This document shows positions 17,692 through 25,321 of a stretch of 64,000 nt of DNA, one piece after another (position 1 is the first letter of the stretch; every line of letters starts with the position of its first letter). A program made the translations under genes and the position numbers. Where the stretch lies: the NCBI GenBank assembly GCA_020628645.1, contig JAHDES010000004.1, forward strand, positions 62,001 through 126,000, read 5' to 3'. Source of the DNA: Saprospiraceae bacterium. GTDB lineage: Bacteria; Bacteroidota; Bacteroidia; Chitinophagales; Saprospiraceae. The notes under the pieces are model-generated. The model made no database searches. It saw only the letters and a list, made by a program, of their open reading frames with translations, and had not been told where the DNA came from.

Positions 17692-17752
17692 TGTAGATAC
17701 TTTGTAAATCCATTGTAGATGAAAAATCAATCTTTGTAGATGTTTTGTAGAT
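17692..17752 (+). promoter_or_regulatory. Array of TGTAGAT repeats with 11-bp phasing
   Basis: The heptamer TGTAGAT occurs at 17692, 17714, 17735 and 17746, and TGTAAAT at 17703. The steps are 11, 11, 21 and 11 bases, so all copies lie on nearly the same face of the helix, with one vacant place near 17725. This is the pattern of a cooperative operator. It follows the LuxR-HTH gene and precedes a small ORF and a hairpin. Confidence 0.55.
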
Positions 17753-17846
17753 ACTTTTCACTTTCATTTCTTATTGAAAAACCAAATATTTGTATACACA
17801 TTTATTGTGAGAGCTTTTAGTAAATCATTAACCCAAACCAACCTTA

Positions 17847-17951
17847 ATGATTTTACTAAACTCTAACCCCGACAATTTTTATTCAATTATTTTTGATACC
17901 CAAACAAATTGGCTTTATAGCCGAATGTCGCAAAGAGAGAGGTTTCTGTAA
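17847..17951 (+). CDS. Possible 34-residue peptide or small RNA gene
   Basis: An ATG at 17847 opens a 34-residue frame (MILLNSNPDNF..., ending SQRERFL) that stops at 17951. A hairpin with T-run (17938-17970) overlaps the end. Upstream are the phased TGTAGAT array and, at 17789-17796, AATATTTG, one base off a TAnnTTTG box. The unit could be a short peptide gene or a small RNA of about 150 nucleotides. The peptide has no signal sequence and no recognisable motif. Confidence 0.25.
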   Translation: MILLNSNPDNFYSIIFDTQTNWLYSRMSQRERFL

Positions 17952-17970
17952 AGGACCTCTTTACTTTTTT
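17938..17970 (+). terminator. Hairpin with T-run
   Basis: AGAGGT (17938-17943) pairs with ACCTCT (17955-17960); an 11-base loop separates them and TTACTTTTTT follows. The stem is short, so this is a weak intrinsic terminator. Confidence 0.5.
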
Positions 17971-18040
17971 ATAGCAATCCTTATTTCAAAATTAAATTTC
18001 CATACTTTTCTCTATCTTTAGGCTTCAAATACTTTACCTT

Positions 18041-18143
18041 CTTAGACAAATTCCGTGGTCAGTTCAAAATAAATGAGTGAACGATCAAAGAAAGTGAACA
18101 AATTTAGGTTTGAATTGACTTGTAATCACGGGATTTGTCTGAG
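18041..18143 (+). mobile_element. MITE-like family B, copy 1
   Basis: 103 bp with inverted ends CTTAGACAAATTCCGTG (18041-18057) and CACGGGATTTGTCTGAG (18127-18143), differing at two positions. Further inside, GTCAGTTCAAA faces TTTGAATTGAC. A second copy lies at 60129-60229. It contains an ATG at 18073 in frame with the following gene. Confidence 0.7.
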
Positions 18144-18162
18144 AACCATACTTTATACTATA

Positions 18163-18747
18163 ATGAAGCTGAATTTAGATATTGCTTGCCCTAGTCCTCC
18201 TGCTTGGATTGAAGCTGTAATGAATGATTTTGATACCTTTTTACAAGATCATGCGGATTGCGAACGAAAAGCCTCCGCTACAGCTATGAGTTTTGTGGCT
18301 AAATATCCTGATCGTTTGGAAATCATTCCAGAATTAATCGAAACGGCTGTAGAAGAATTAGAACATTTTCAACAGGTTTATGCTATCATGGAAAAAAGAG
18401 GCATACAACTAGCTCATTCCATTCCAAAAGATCCTTATATCATCGGCTTGATGCAATTGTGTCATTCTGGTATTAAAGAACGGTTTCTAGATCGTCTTTT
18501 GATTGCTTCTGTTGTAGAAACGCGTGGCGCCGAACGCTTCAAACTTGTCGCAGACGCACAAACGGAAGAAGAAATGGCTCGATTTTATAAGATGCTCTGG
18601 ATTTCAGAAGCAAAACACGGACACATTTATGTAAAAATGGCATTGAATTATTTCGATGAACAAAAAGTATATGACCGTTTAGCCTATTGGGTGAAACATG
18701 AAGGAAACCTAATTCAGTCTATACCGATTCGACCGCGCTTGCATTAG
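18163..18747 (+). CDS. miaE: tRNA-(ms2io6A)-hydroxylase-like protein (MiaE family)
   Basis: 194 residues from the ATG at 18163 (MKLNLDIACPSPP). A ferritin-like four-helix protein whose di-iron ligands are in HADCERKASATAM, EELEHFQQVY, VVETRGAERF and SEAKHGHIY. These are the MiaE motifs (hydroxylation of the isopentenyl group on ms2i6A37 in tRNA). MiaB, which supplies the methylthio group, is also encoded in the window (30281-31708). An upstream ATG at 18073 lies inside a repeat element found elsewhere, so the longer form is unlikely. The 3' end overlaps the converging glycosyltransferase gene by 29 bases. Confidence 0.82.
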   Translation: MKLNLDIACPSPPAWIEAVMNDFDTFLQDHADCERKASATAMSFVAKYPDRLEIIPELIETAVEELEHFQQVYAIMEKRGIQLAHSIPKDPYIIGLMQLCHSGIKERFLDRLLIASVVETRGAERFKLVADAQTEEEMARFYKMLWISEAKHGHIYVKMALNYFDEQKVYDRLAYWVKHEGNLIQSIPIRPRLH

Positions 18748-19984
18748 AAGGATGAATAGCACCTTTATCTATTTTTCGTAGAAGGATTAATTTTTCATAA
18801 GAAGATTTGGAGGTTGAAGCATACAATTTTATTAAAAAATCGCTCGCTTCTTCAATACTCACATTTGGATAATAATGATCTCGTGTGTAATGTACATACT
18901 TCATTAACATAAACGCATTCAACCAATGAAAAAAACGTTTTTTAAACATGCGAGAAGATGCCGTATTATTTCTAAGTTCAGCTAATTTATCTTGAATATT
19001 ATTTTTCTCCAAAAACGATTGTACTGCATTAGGAATGACTTCTAATAATTCATCACTTTTATACAACTCCCCTACTCGATCTATCAACACTTTTAAATCT
19101 ATAAAACTTTGCGGATGATACGTCATCAATTGAATAGCATTGTTTTTAATTTCTCCAACTGCTTTTCCTGTTCCAAATGGCACTCGATCAGAAATACGAG
19201 GACTTGGAATTACTGTAGTATTTACCAATTCAGTAAAATGTCCCAATTGAATAAATTTATGTAAAAAATAAAAATCCTCTCCTGCCTTCCGCTTGTTCAT
19301 ACCGCCTTGCTTAATATAGGCATCCATACGAACCGCCATACTTGACCCTATCGTTTGATAAGCATAAGGCACCCCCACCCATTTTTGCATATGAATAAAA
19401 TAGCGGAGATGGAGTTCATACAATAAAATAGACTGGTAAATTTTATCCTCAAAATGAATTCCTTCTAAAGGATGTTCAAAATGAATAGAACAGGCTGGCG
19501 TTTTAGGGTGTTGCAAAAAGTGATCTTCTATTGCCACTAGATAATTTTTCTCACAGCGGCTATCAGCATCAAAACAAACGATAATTCCCTTTTTATTACG
19601 GATTTTAGTGAATCGCCAACACGCCTCATCCATCCCAATTTTTCGCGCCAAACCCACACCCGCATGTTTAGGAGGTAAATTATCTTGATACAAGACATAA
19701 AATCGCAATTTTCGTTGGGGCTGTTGATCGATCCATCGACGAATTTGCCAATAGGTCTCCATATTTTGTGCTTTTACTTCCTCTATGTCCGTAACACTAT
19801 CATTAATGACAATGATGACCTCTACATCATATTGTGGCAAATCACATTTTGCTAAAGCCATCAAACTAAACAGTACCTCTTTTTCCTTATAACAAGGAAT
19901 GACAATCACCATATTCAGCACCAAAGAAGGACGTTTCTGGATTAATGGAGGGAAAAGCGTGCGTTGCTGAAGATAAGGTGTCAA
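18719..19984 (-). CDS. Family 2 glycosyltransferase
   Basis: 421 residues. GT-A fold: VIVIPCYKEKEVLFSLMAL near residue 25, a DxD-like segment VCFDADSRCEKNYL (about 134-147) and the acceptor-side GEDFYFLHKFIQLG (about 230-243, the usual ED motif). No membrane helices are evident, so it is a soluble enzyme. The sugar and acceptor are unknown. It overlaps miaE at the 3' end (convergent), and its start lies 53 bases from the divergent WbqC gene. Starts at M1 or at an in-frame Met near residue 25 (MVIVIPC) are both possible; the latter begins directly at the fold. Confidence 0.82.
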   Translation of the reverse strand: MTPYLQQRTLFPPLIQKRPSLVLNMVIVIPCYKEKEVLFSLMALAKCDLPQYDVEVIIVINDSVTDIEEVKAQNMETYWQIRRWIDQQPQRKLRFYVLYQDNLPPKHAGVGLARKIGMDEACWRFTKIRNKKGIIVCFDADSRCEKNYLVAIEDHFLQHPKTPACSIHFEHPLEGIHFEDKIYQSILLYELHLRYFIHMQKWVGVPYAYQTIGSSMAVRMDAYIKQGGMNKRKAGEDFYFLHKFIQLGHFTELVNTTVIPSPRISDRVPFGTGKAVGEIKNNAIQLMTYHPQSFIDLKVLIDRVGELYKSDELLEVIPNAVQSFLEKNNIQDKLAELRNNTASSRMFKKRFFHWLNAFMLMKYVHYTRDHYYPNVSIEEASDFLIKLYASTSKSSYEKLILLRKIDKGAIHPSNASAVESV

Positions 19985-20037
19985 TTCCGTTTATTTTAAA
20001 ATATATTTTACGAATTTCGCATCAAATTTACTCAGGA

Positions 20038-20676
20038 ATGGACGAACAACCTAAGATTTGTTTAATAGAAACGCAATATTTTCCAAGCATTGCTTTTTTT
20101 GCACTTTATCAGCAAGTCGATCAAATACATGTAGAACAGCACGAAAATTACCGAAAAGGAAGTTATCGCAATCGTTGTCATATCGCAGGTGCAAATGGTT
20201 TATTGCGTCTTTCTATTCCATTAGAAAAAGGAAAAAATAATCAACTTAATATTCAGGATGTTAAAATTTCGGAAGAAACCAATTGGCGATTGCAACATAA
20301 ACGAGCCATTCAATCTGCTTATGGAAAATCGCCTTTTTTTGAATATTATGATACTGAAATCTTGTCTCTTTTTGATGAGGTGACGCCTTCTTTATTTGAT
20401 TGGAATTTAAAAATCATCCAAACCTTAATTGAGGTACTGGATTTAGATCAAAATAAACTTCATTTTAGCAAAACATTTGAAAAAAAATCCTTGCATAAGT
20501 TAGATTATAGAAACCAAATTTCTCCTAAACAACCTTCTTCTTCTATTGAAAATATAGCTACTTATCCGCAAGTTTTTTCTGATAAACGAGCATTTTTGCC
20601 TAATTTAAGTATACTTGACGCTCTATTTTGTATGGGGCCTGAAACGATTTTATACTTAGAAGATTTTCCTACTTAA
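20038..20676 (+). CDS. WbqC family protein
   Basis: 212 residues from the ATG at 20038 (MDEQPKICLIETQYFPS). The family pattern is clear: an N-terminal strand with Q/E-x-x-YFP, then ENYRKGSYRNRCHIAGANG, then LSIPLEKGK, then a WR segment (TNWRLQHKRAIQSAYGKSPFF). WbqC-like proteins occur in surface-polysaccharide loci and are thought to modify sugars or lipids, but the reaction is not known. A longer frame to 19945 would overlap the divergent glycosyltransferase start and has no support. Confidence 0.85.
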   Translation: MDEQPKICLIETQYFPSIAFFALYQQVDQIHVEQHENYRKGSYRNRCHIAGANGLLRLSIPLEKGKNNQLNIQDVKISEETNWRLQHKRAIQSAYGKSPFFEYYDTEILSLFDEVTPSLFDWNLKIIQTLIEVLDLDQNKLHFSKTFEKKSLHKLDYRNQISPKQPSSSIENIATYPQVFSDKRAFLPNLSILDALFCMGPETILYLEDFPT

Positions 20677-20704
20677 ATCTACTTTACATCTTCAATTTTT
20701 CCTT

Positions 20705-20712
20705 TATTTTTG
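20705..20712 (+). promoter_or_regulatory. Promoter -7 box (TATTTTTG)
   Basis: An exact TAnnTTTG box 44 bases before the ATG at 20756; the -33 region is not convincing. Confidence 0.33.
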
Positions 20713-20755
20713 CGCTCGAAAAAAATGAATAAAGTCTCAAAATATCCATACATAA

Positions 20756-21721
20756 ATGCCCATAATTGAAAACTCTTCTTATGCCAAACCACCTTTTTAT
20801 TTGTTTAATGGTCATGTAGAAACCATTGTTGCTTCTGGCTTTCGTAGAGTAAATGGTGTTCATTATACAAGAGAACGATTAACCCTTTCTGATGGTGATT
20901 TTGTAGATTTAGATTGGGTAGATAATGAATCTAAACGCCTAATTGTCTTAACGCATGGCTTGGAAGGAGATTCTGATCGAAAATACATGTTAGGAGCTAC
21001 TAAATTTTTCGCTCAAAAAGGATGGGATATTCTTGCTTGGAATTGTCGATCGTGTAGCGGAGAGATGAATCGCGCCTTACGCTTGTATAATCATGGCGAA
21101 ATTGAAGATATTCATGAAGTCCTTCAACATGCCATGAAAAAAAAGGATTATGAACAAGTCGTTTTGATAGGCTATAGTATGGGGGGAAGCATTAGTTTGA
21201 AATACCTGGGCGTTCATGGAGATCAACTTATTGCCCCCATCACGCATGGTATTGCATTTTCTTCTCCTACTGATTTGTATGAAAGCGTAATGGCATTGGA
21301 AGAACCCTCTAATTGGTTTTATAAATACATTTTTCGGCGACGATTGGAACGAAAAATTAGAGCAAAAGCCATTCTTCATCCTGATAAGATCGACCTAAGC
21401 CTTTTTGATAAGATAAAAAAATGGGAAGATTTTGATAATTACTTTTCTGCTCCTATCAATGGTTTCGACAATGCGCAAGCCTTTTATCAATATGCTTCTG
21501 CTAAGAATTTCATGGAAGGAATCAAAGTTCCTGCGCTTTTGGTCAATGCTTTGAATGATCCCATTATTCCATTGGCTTGTTCTCCCGTAGAAATGGCAAA
21601 AAAACATCCATTTATCCACTTAGAAATGCCCCAATTGGGTGGACATGTTGCTTTTATGTTGCCTAATGATGAATTCTCTTGGATGGAATATCGAGCTTTG
21701 GAATTCATCGAAGATGTCTAA
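20756..21721 (+). CDS. YheT-like alpha/beta hydrolase
   Basis: 321 residues. Alpha/beta hydrolase with oxyanion region LTHGLEGDSDRKYM, nucleophile S141 in GYSMGG, and a C-terminal GGHVAF holding the catalytic His. NCRSCSGEMNR and LYNHGEIEDI are typical of the YheT/ABHD1-3 family (putative esterases of lipid-like substrates). It is cytosolic, with no signal peptide. It follows the WbqC gene by 79 bases. The natural substrate is unknown. Confidence 0.88.
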   Translation: MPIIENSSYAKPPFYLFNGHVETIVASGFRRVNGVHYTRERLTLSDGDFVDLDWVDNESKRLIVLTHGLEGDSDRKYMLGATKFFAQKGWDILAWNCRSCSGEMNRALRLYNHGEIEDIHEVLQHAMKKKDYEQVVLIGYSMGGSISLKYLGVHGDQLIAPITHGIAFSSPTDLYESVMALEEPSNWFYKYIFRRRLERKIRAKAILHPDKIDLSLFDKIKKWEDFDNYFSAPINGFDNAQAFYQYASAKNFMEGIKVPALLVNALNDPIIPLACSPVEMAKKHPFIHLEMPQLGGHVAFMLPNDEFSWMEYRALEFIEDV

Positions 21722-21823
21722 TATCGTTTTGATTAATTCATTTCGTAAATATTAGAATCTATCAAGTACAGCACTGGCTACCCGCCGTACGAGCGTAGGG
21801 AAGTGTGGACGTCGTAGCCTATG

Positions 21824-22495
21824 TTAGGTGCGGTGTTTTTTTTCATTAGCAGCTCTTGTTCCAATTTTTTCTTGTGATAATTCCTTAATTATTCCTTTCA
21901 AATTCCTTAGGATTCCGAATATTGTGAAAATATCATCTCTTGTTGCAACGAATTCATCACTTATACAATATTTTCTACCTTCAAGAGTAAGAAAAAACCA
22001 ATTCCTTCCCATTACGTATGCTCCATAAATTGGATGTTGATTTTGATTAATTTCTTGAGCCGTCATCATCGCAATAATTAATTGACCAAGTGGGTCATTA
22101 TCAACACCTTTTTCCTTTTTATATTCATGTAGACAGAAATAGGGTTCTTTAGGTTCAAATTTTCCAGAAGCAATCATCAAATCCACTTCTCCAGAGATTT
22201 CTTCTCCATCAATTTTTCCTTTGAGTTTTCTATTGGCGAATGATTTGAAATCAGCACTATCATAATCCACCATATCAATTATTAGTGCAATAAATTTGAT
22301 TATTAATTCTTGTTCATTCCATGTATCAACATTCTCTTTAAGTTTTACTTGTAATCTTAAGAGTTCTTTTTCGTATTCTCTATTTATTTCATCATCTACT
22401 TTTAACCAATTATCTAAATCTTTGCAAGAACTCTTTACATCAAGACCAAATTTGTCAGCAATTTCTTGTCTTGTCCAATTTCTAAATGATTTCAT
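21824..22495 (-). CDS. PD-(D/E)XK nuclease-fold protein in a cassette-like island
   Basis: 223 residues. The PD-(D/E)XK core is visible: E62 in the first helix (NEQELIIKFI), D105 in SGEVDLMIAS, and E124-Y-K126 in CLHEYKKE, followed by a helix with PLGQLIIAMMTAQ. Such proteins are common in Bacteroidota, often next to repeats, and their targets are unknown. The C-terminus (AANEKKHRT) is encoded by an A-tract and runs into a flanking repeat. On both sides of the gene are inverted GTTAGGTG / CACCTAAC motifs, like integron-cassette core sites. A repeat of family D lies just upstream. Confidence 0.72.
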   Translation of the reverse strand: MKSFRNWTRQEIADKFGLDVKSSCKDLDNWLKVDDEINREYEKELLRLQVKLKENVDTWNEQELIIKFIALIIDMVDYDSADFKSFANRKLKGKIDGEEISGEVDLMIASGKFEPKEPYFCLHEYKKEKGVDNDPLGQLIIAMMTAQEINQNQHPIYGAYVMGRNWFFLTLEGRKYCISDEFVATRDDIFTIFGILRNLKGIIKELSQEKIGTRAANEKKHRT

Positions 22496-22527
22496 GACAA
22501 TTATTCGATTTCTGGTTTACAATTATC

Positions 22528-22676
22528 TTAGTAGTGGGGCACGAATAAATTTACTTTCTCAATTCCTCGAATTAGCTCAATTAACGTCATTTTCAACGAC
22601 TTACCTGTCCGCCATGACAGGCGGGTAATTTTCACTATTTCAAGGAAAGTAAATTTATTTTCTCCGCGTGTCTTAA
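22528..22676 (-). repeat. Interspersed repeat family D, copy 2
   Basis: 149 bases, inverted relative to 8331-8457 and closely matching over its length. It differs by an extra piece of about 24 bases near 22601-22627, which itself is a hairpin (CCTGTC...GACAGG). It starts 33 bases upstream of the PD-(D/E)XK gene. Confidence 0.75.
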
Positions 22677-22813
22677 AGATACCATTATTTGAATTAATTT
22701 TCAGTTTTTACTGCATCACACCTAACGGTATTATACGTGAGGGTATGCTTCTACGAAAGCATTTATTCAATTTTGTCTAATCAACCTTTTAACAATTAAG
22801 CTGTTGTCATAGC

Positions 22814-23791
22814 ATGCAATACTTACAAAATAAAGCATTACTTACAATAAAAGAAGACTGGCAAGGAAATCCATTTGATGGAAAAGAGTTTCTCTATGAA
22901 GATGAACCCTTTCGTCCTAAAATGAGTGATATTTTTAAAATGCTTACTTCCAGAAATCCTCAAGCACGAGAAAAACGTACCGATAAATGGCGACCAGCAG
23001 TATTCACAGACAGCAATTATCTCGAAAGTAAAGAAGACTTTATCGTTTGGCTGGGCCATGCTTCTTTTTTAATACAACTCAATGGAAAAAGAATTTTAAC
23101 GGATCCTGTTTTTTATAATCTTGCTTTATTGCGTCGCTTTGTTCCTTTGCCTTTGAAACTAGAGCAATTCGCAGATTTGGATTATTTATTATTATCGCAC
23201 GATCATCGAGATCATTGTGATCAAAAAAGTATAAAAAATGTCCTTAAACATGCGTCACCTACTATCTTGACGAGTTTAAAAATGTCGTCGATTATAGGGC
23301 ATTGGATTGGCGATACTCCCATCCAAGAAGCAGGCTGGTATCAAGTGTATCAAACAGAAGATATTGAGGTGACTTTTTTACCTTCGCAGCACTGGTGCAG
23401 ACGAGGATTAACTGATTTCAATCAGGTGTTATGGGGAAGTTTTATGATTCAGGCGAATGGAAAAACGATTTATTTTGGTGGAGATAGTGCCAAAGGAAAA
23501 CATTTTGGTAAAATCAAACAACTTTTTCCAAATATAGACATTTGTATCTTAGGCATTGGGGCGTATAAACCACAATTTATGATGCAGCCCGTTCATACCA
23601 ATCCCCAAGAAGCCTTCGAGGCTTATCAACAATTGGGAGCTAAAAAAATGATTCCTATGCATTATGGTACTTATGATTTATCTTGGGAACCCATTAGTGA
23701 ACCCTATTATCAAATTCAAGACATTTTTGAACAATATCAATTAGGGGATCAAGTACTTCCAATTGGGGTTGGAGAAGCAGTTTTTATTTAA
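22814..23791 (+). CDS. Metallo-beta-lactamase fold hydrolase (NAPE-PLD/UlaG-like)
   Basis: 325 residues. The zinc motif SHDHRDHCD (H129, H131, D133, H134) follows the WLGHASFLIQLNGKRILTDPVF strands typical of the UlaG / NAPE-phospholipase D branch. Later ligands lie in FLPSQHWCRR, FGGDSAKGKHF and PMHYGTYDLS. No signal peptide, so it is cytosolic. The NAPE-PLD-like subgroup fits best because of the QHW and GGDS segments, but the substrate in bacteria is not known. It is followed by a repeat element (family C). Confidence 0.85.
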   Translation: MQYLQNKALLTIKEDWQGNPFDGKEFLYEDEPFRPKMSDIFKMLTSRNPQAREKRTDKWRPAVFTDSNYLESKEDFIVWLGHASFLIQLNGKRILTDPVFYNLALLRRFVPLPLKLEQFADLDYLLLSHDHRDHCDQKSIKNVLKHASPTILTSLKMSSIIGHWIGDTPIQEAGWYQVYQTEDIEVTFLPSQHWCRRGLTDFNQVLWGSFMIQANGKTIYFGGDSAKGKHFGKIKQLFPNIDICILGIGAYKPQFMMQPVHTNPQEAFEAYQQLGAKKMIPMHYGTYDLSWEPISEPYYQIQDIFEQYQLGDQVLPIGVGEAVFI

Positions 23792-23818
23792 CTTTGTAAA
23801 ATCATTTAAGTAGGTTCA

Positions 23819-23940
23819 CCTAATTATTTGGTCAATAACTGCTTTTAACATTCATCAAAAAATTGCGCATAACTTTCTTACCGTCAGTTATTTACAATTT
23901 TTATAATGAATACAGTTATTCGACAAGCAAATAAGTTAGG
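23819..23940 (+). repeat. Interspersed repeat family C, full copy
   Basis: About 122 bases with inverted ends: CCTAATTATTTGGTCAATAACTG at the left and, inverted with small gaps, CAGTTATTCGACAAGC plus AAATAAGTTAGG at the right. The right end recurs at 28556-28579 and the left end at 33120-33157. It lies between the metallo-beta-lactamase gene and the thioredoxin-fold pair. Confidence 0.6.
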
Positions 23941-23962
23941 CTACTTATCTCAATAACTCATT

Positions 23963-24505
23963 ATGCGATTTATAGTCTATTTATTACTTCTTTTTTTAGC
24001 TGTTGCTTGTTCAGATGCTCCAGTAGCACAGGAAACTTCTACACCAAAAAAAGATACCGATACAACAAATTCATCTATTTCGATACCAATTTTCGATAAG
24101 TATGATGATATGAAGTATATTTTTGAGCAACAAAATGATACGACTTATGTCATTAATTTTTGGGCGACTTGGTGTAAACCTTGTGTGGCAGAATTGCCTT
24201 ATTTTGAAAAATTGCATACCGAATCTCAGGGAGAAAAAGTAAAGATTATTTTAGTTAGCTTAGATTTTAAAAAGCAAGTAGAAAAGAAATTAATTCCATT
24301 CATTGAGAAAAATAATTTACAGCCAGAAGTGTTATTATTAGCGGATGGAAAATCGGGAGAATGGATTGATAAAGTAGAATCAGAATGGGATGGTGCTATT
24401 CCGATCACGATAATTTATAAAGGCGATAATCGAAAATTCATCAGTGGAGAAGTCGCTGATTATGAAGAATTAAATCAAATTGTTCAAACTATAAAAAATT
24501 CTTAA
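23963..24505 (+). CDS. TlpA-like thioredoxin-fold lipoprotein
   Basis: 180 residues. Lipoprotein signal MRFIVYLLLLFLAVAC (Cys16), a Thr/Ser-rich spacer, then a thioredoxin fold with the active site NFWATWCKPCVAELP and the cis-Pro segment GAIPITIIY. The TlpA/ResA type reduces disulfides in the periplasm, for example in cytochrome c maturation. The next gene, also thioredoxin-like, starts 4 bases after the stop, so the two are surely co-transcribed. ccmE is elsewhere in the window (31908). Confidence 0.88.
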   Translation: MRFIVYLLLLFLAVACSDAPVAQETSTPKKDTDTTNSSISIPIFDKYDDMKYIFEQQNDTTYVINFWATWCKPCVAELPYFEKLHTESQGEKVKIILVSLDFKKQVEKKLIPFIEKNNLQPEVLLLADGKSGEWIDKVESEWDGAIPITIIYKGDNRKFISGEVADYEELNQIVQTIKNS

Positions 24506-24509
24506 GATC

Positions 24510-25202
24510 ATGAAGAATCTATTGTATACCCTTAGCTTATTTAGCTTTGTATTCTGCTTGACAGCTTGTGGTGAAACAGCCACTGAAGTTGCTCAAGAAA
24601 CCAAAAAAGAAATTAAAAACGTAAAAGAAAATACGGCAAAAGCTGTTAAAACAGTCACCTCAAGTGGTGGATTAGAAGTAGGTGATACGGCGCCTGATTT
24701 CTCCCTCAAAAATGTAGATGGTGAAATGGTTTCTTTGGCAGAAATGAAAGATGCAAAAGGTTATATTATCACCTTCACTTGCAATCATTGCCCTTATTCT
24801 GTGATGTATGAAGATCGCCTCATTGAATTACACAATGCTTATGCTCCAAAAGGTTATCCAGTGATTGCTATCAATCCAAATGATCCAGAAGCACAACCTA
24901 AAGATGGATTTGAGGAAATGAAAGTTCGTGCTGAAGAAAAAGCCTTCCCTTTTGTGTATTTATTTGATGATGGACAAAAAGTATATCCTCAATATGGCGC
25001 GACTCGTACACCTCATGTCTTTTTATTGGACAAAGATCGTAAGGTAACCTACATTGGTGCAATTGATGATAATGCAAGAGATGCCGAAGCAGTAGAAGCA
25101 AAATATGTAGAAAATGCAATAGCTGCAATGGAAAAAGGAGAAGCACCTGATCCTGATTTCACCAAAGCGATTGGTTGTTCTATCAAAAAGAAAAGAACGT
25201 AG
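24510..25202 (+). CDS. Redoxin (AhpC/TSA-like) lipoprotein with CxxC
   Basis: 230 residues. Lipoprotein signal ending LTAC (Cys20), a helical Lys/Glu spacer (about 22-52), then GDTAPDFSLKNVDG, the redoxin entrance, and an active site TCNHCPYSVMYE with a CxxC. The ATRTPHVFLLD segment carries the cis-Pro loop (TP). It belongs to the thioredoxin-like proteins often annotated as 'peroxiredoxin family'; an oxidoreductase role in the periplasm is likely. The start is 4 bases after the TlpA-like gene. A strong terminator follows at 25223. Confidence 0.85.
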   Translation: MKNLLYTLSLFSFVFCLTACGETATEVAQETKKEIKNVKENTAKAVKTVTSSGGLEVGDTAPDFSLKNVDGEMVSLAEMKDAKGYIITFTCNHCPYSVMYEDRLIELHNAYAPKGYPVIAINPNDPEAQPKDGFEEMKVRAEEKAFPFVYLFDDGQKVYPQYGATRTPHVFLLDKDRKVTYIGAIDDNARDAEAVEAKYVENAIAAMEKGEAPDPDFTKAIGCSIKKKRT

Positions 25203-25222
25203 TTTTCATAGTATATGAAACG

Positions 25223-25261
25223 AAAAAGGAGCATAATTCAATAGAATTATGCTCCTTTTTT
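25223..25261 (+). terminator. Rho-independent terminator
   Basis: A perfect 17-bp stem (AAAAAGGAGCATAATTC, 25223-25239, with GAATTATGCTCCTTTTT) and a 4-5 base loop, ending in a T-run. It closes the two-gene thioredoxin operon. Confidence 0.92.
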
Positions 25262-25321
25262 ATTAGGTCTAATAGACCTTAGTAATTGGGGCGAAATAAA
25301 TTTGCGCCCAGTTCCTTAGAA

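Larger units (their letters stand above)
21770..22745. other. Cassette-like segment flanked by inverted GTTAGGTG / CACCTAAC
   Basis: GTTAGGTG (21824-21831) and CACCTAAC (about 22722-22729) face each other across the PD-(D/E)XK gene. They fit the GTTRRRY and RYYYAAC core boxes of integron attC sites. Outside the left box is a structured stretch with GGCTAC / GTAGCC inverted repeats; outside the right box is a GCTTTCGTAGAAGC palindrome-like piece. A complete attC pair could not be assembled on either side, and no integrase is in the window. Confidence 0.3.

Noticed and set aside
18073-18162. An upstream ATG that would add 30 residues to the MiaE-like protein.
   Set aside because: The added codons lie mostly inside a 103-bp repeat element with a second copy at 60129, and the MiaE family starts near MKLNLDIAC.
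25288-25309. GGGCG / CGCCC inverted repeat after secG as a terminator.
   Set aside because: No T-run follows on the minus strand, so it is noted only as an inverted repeat.
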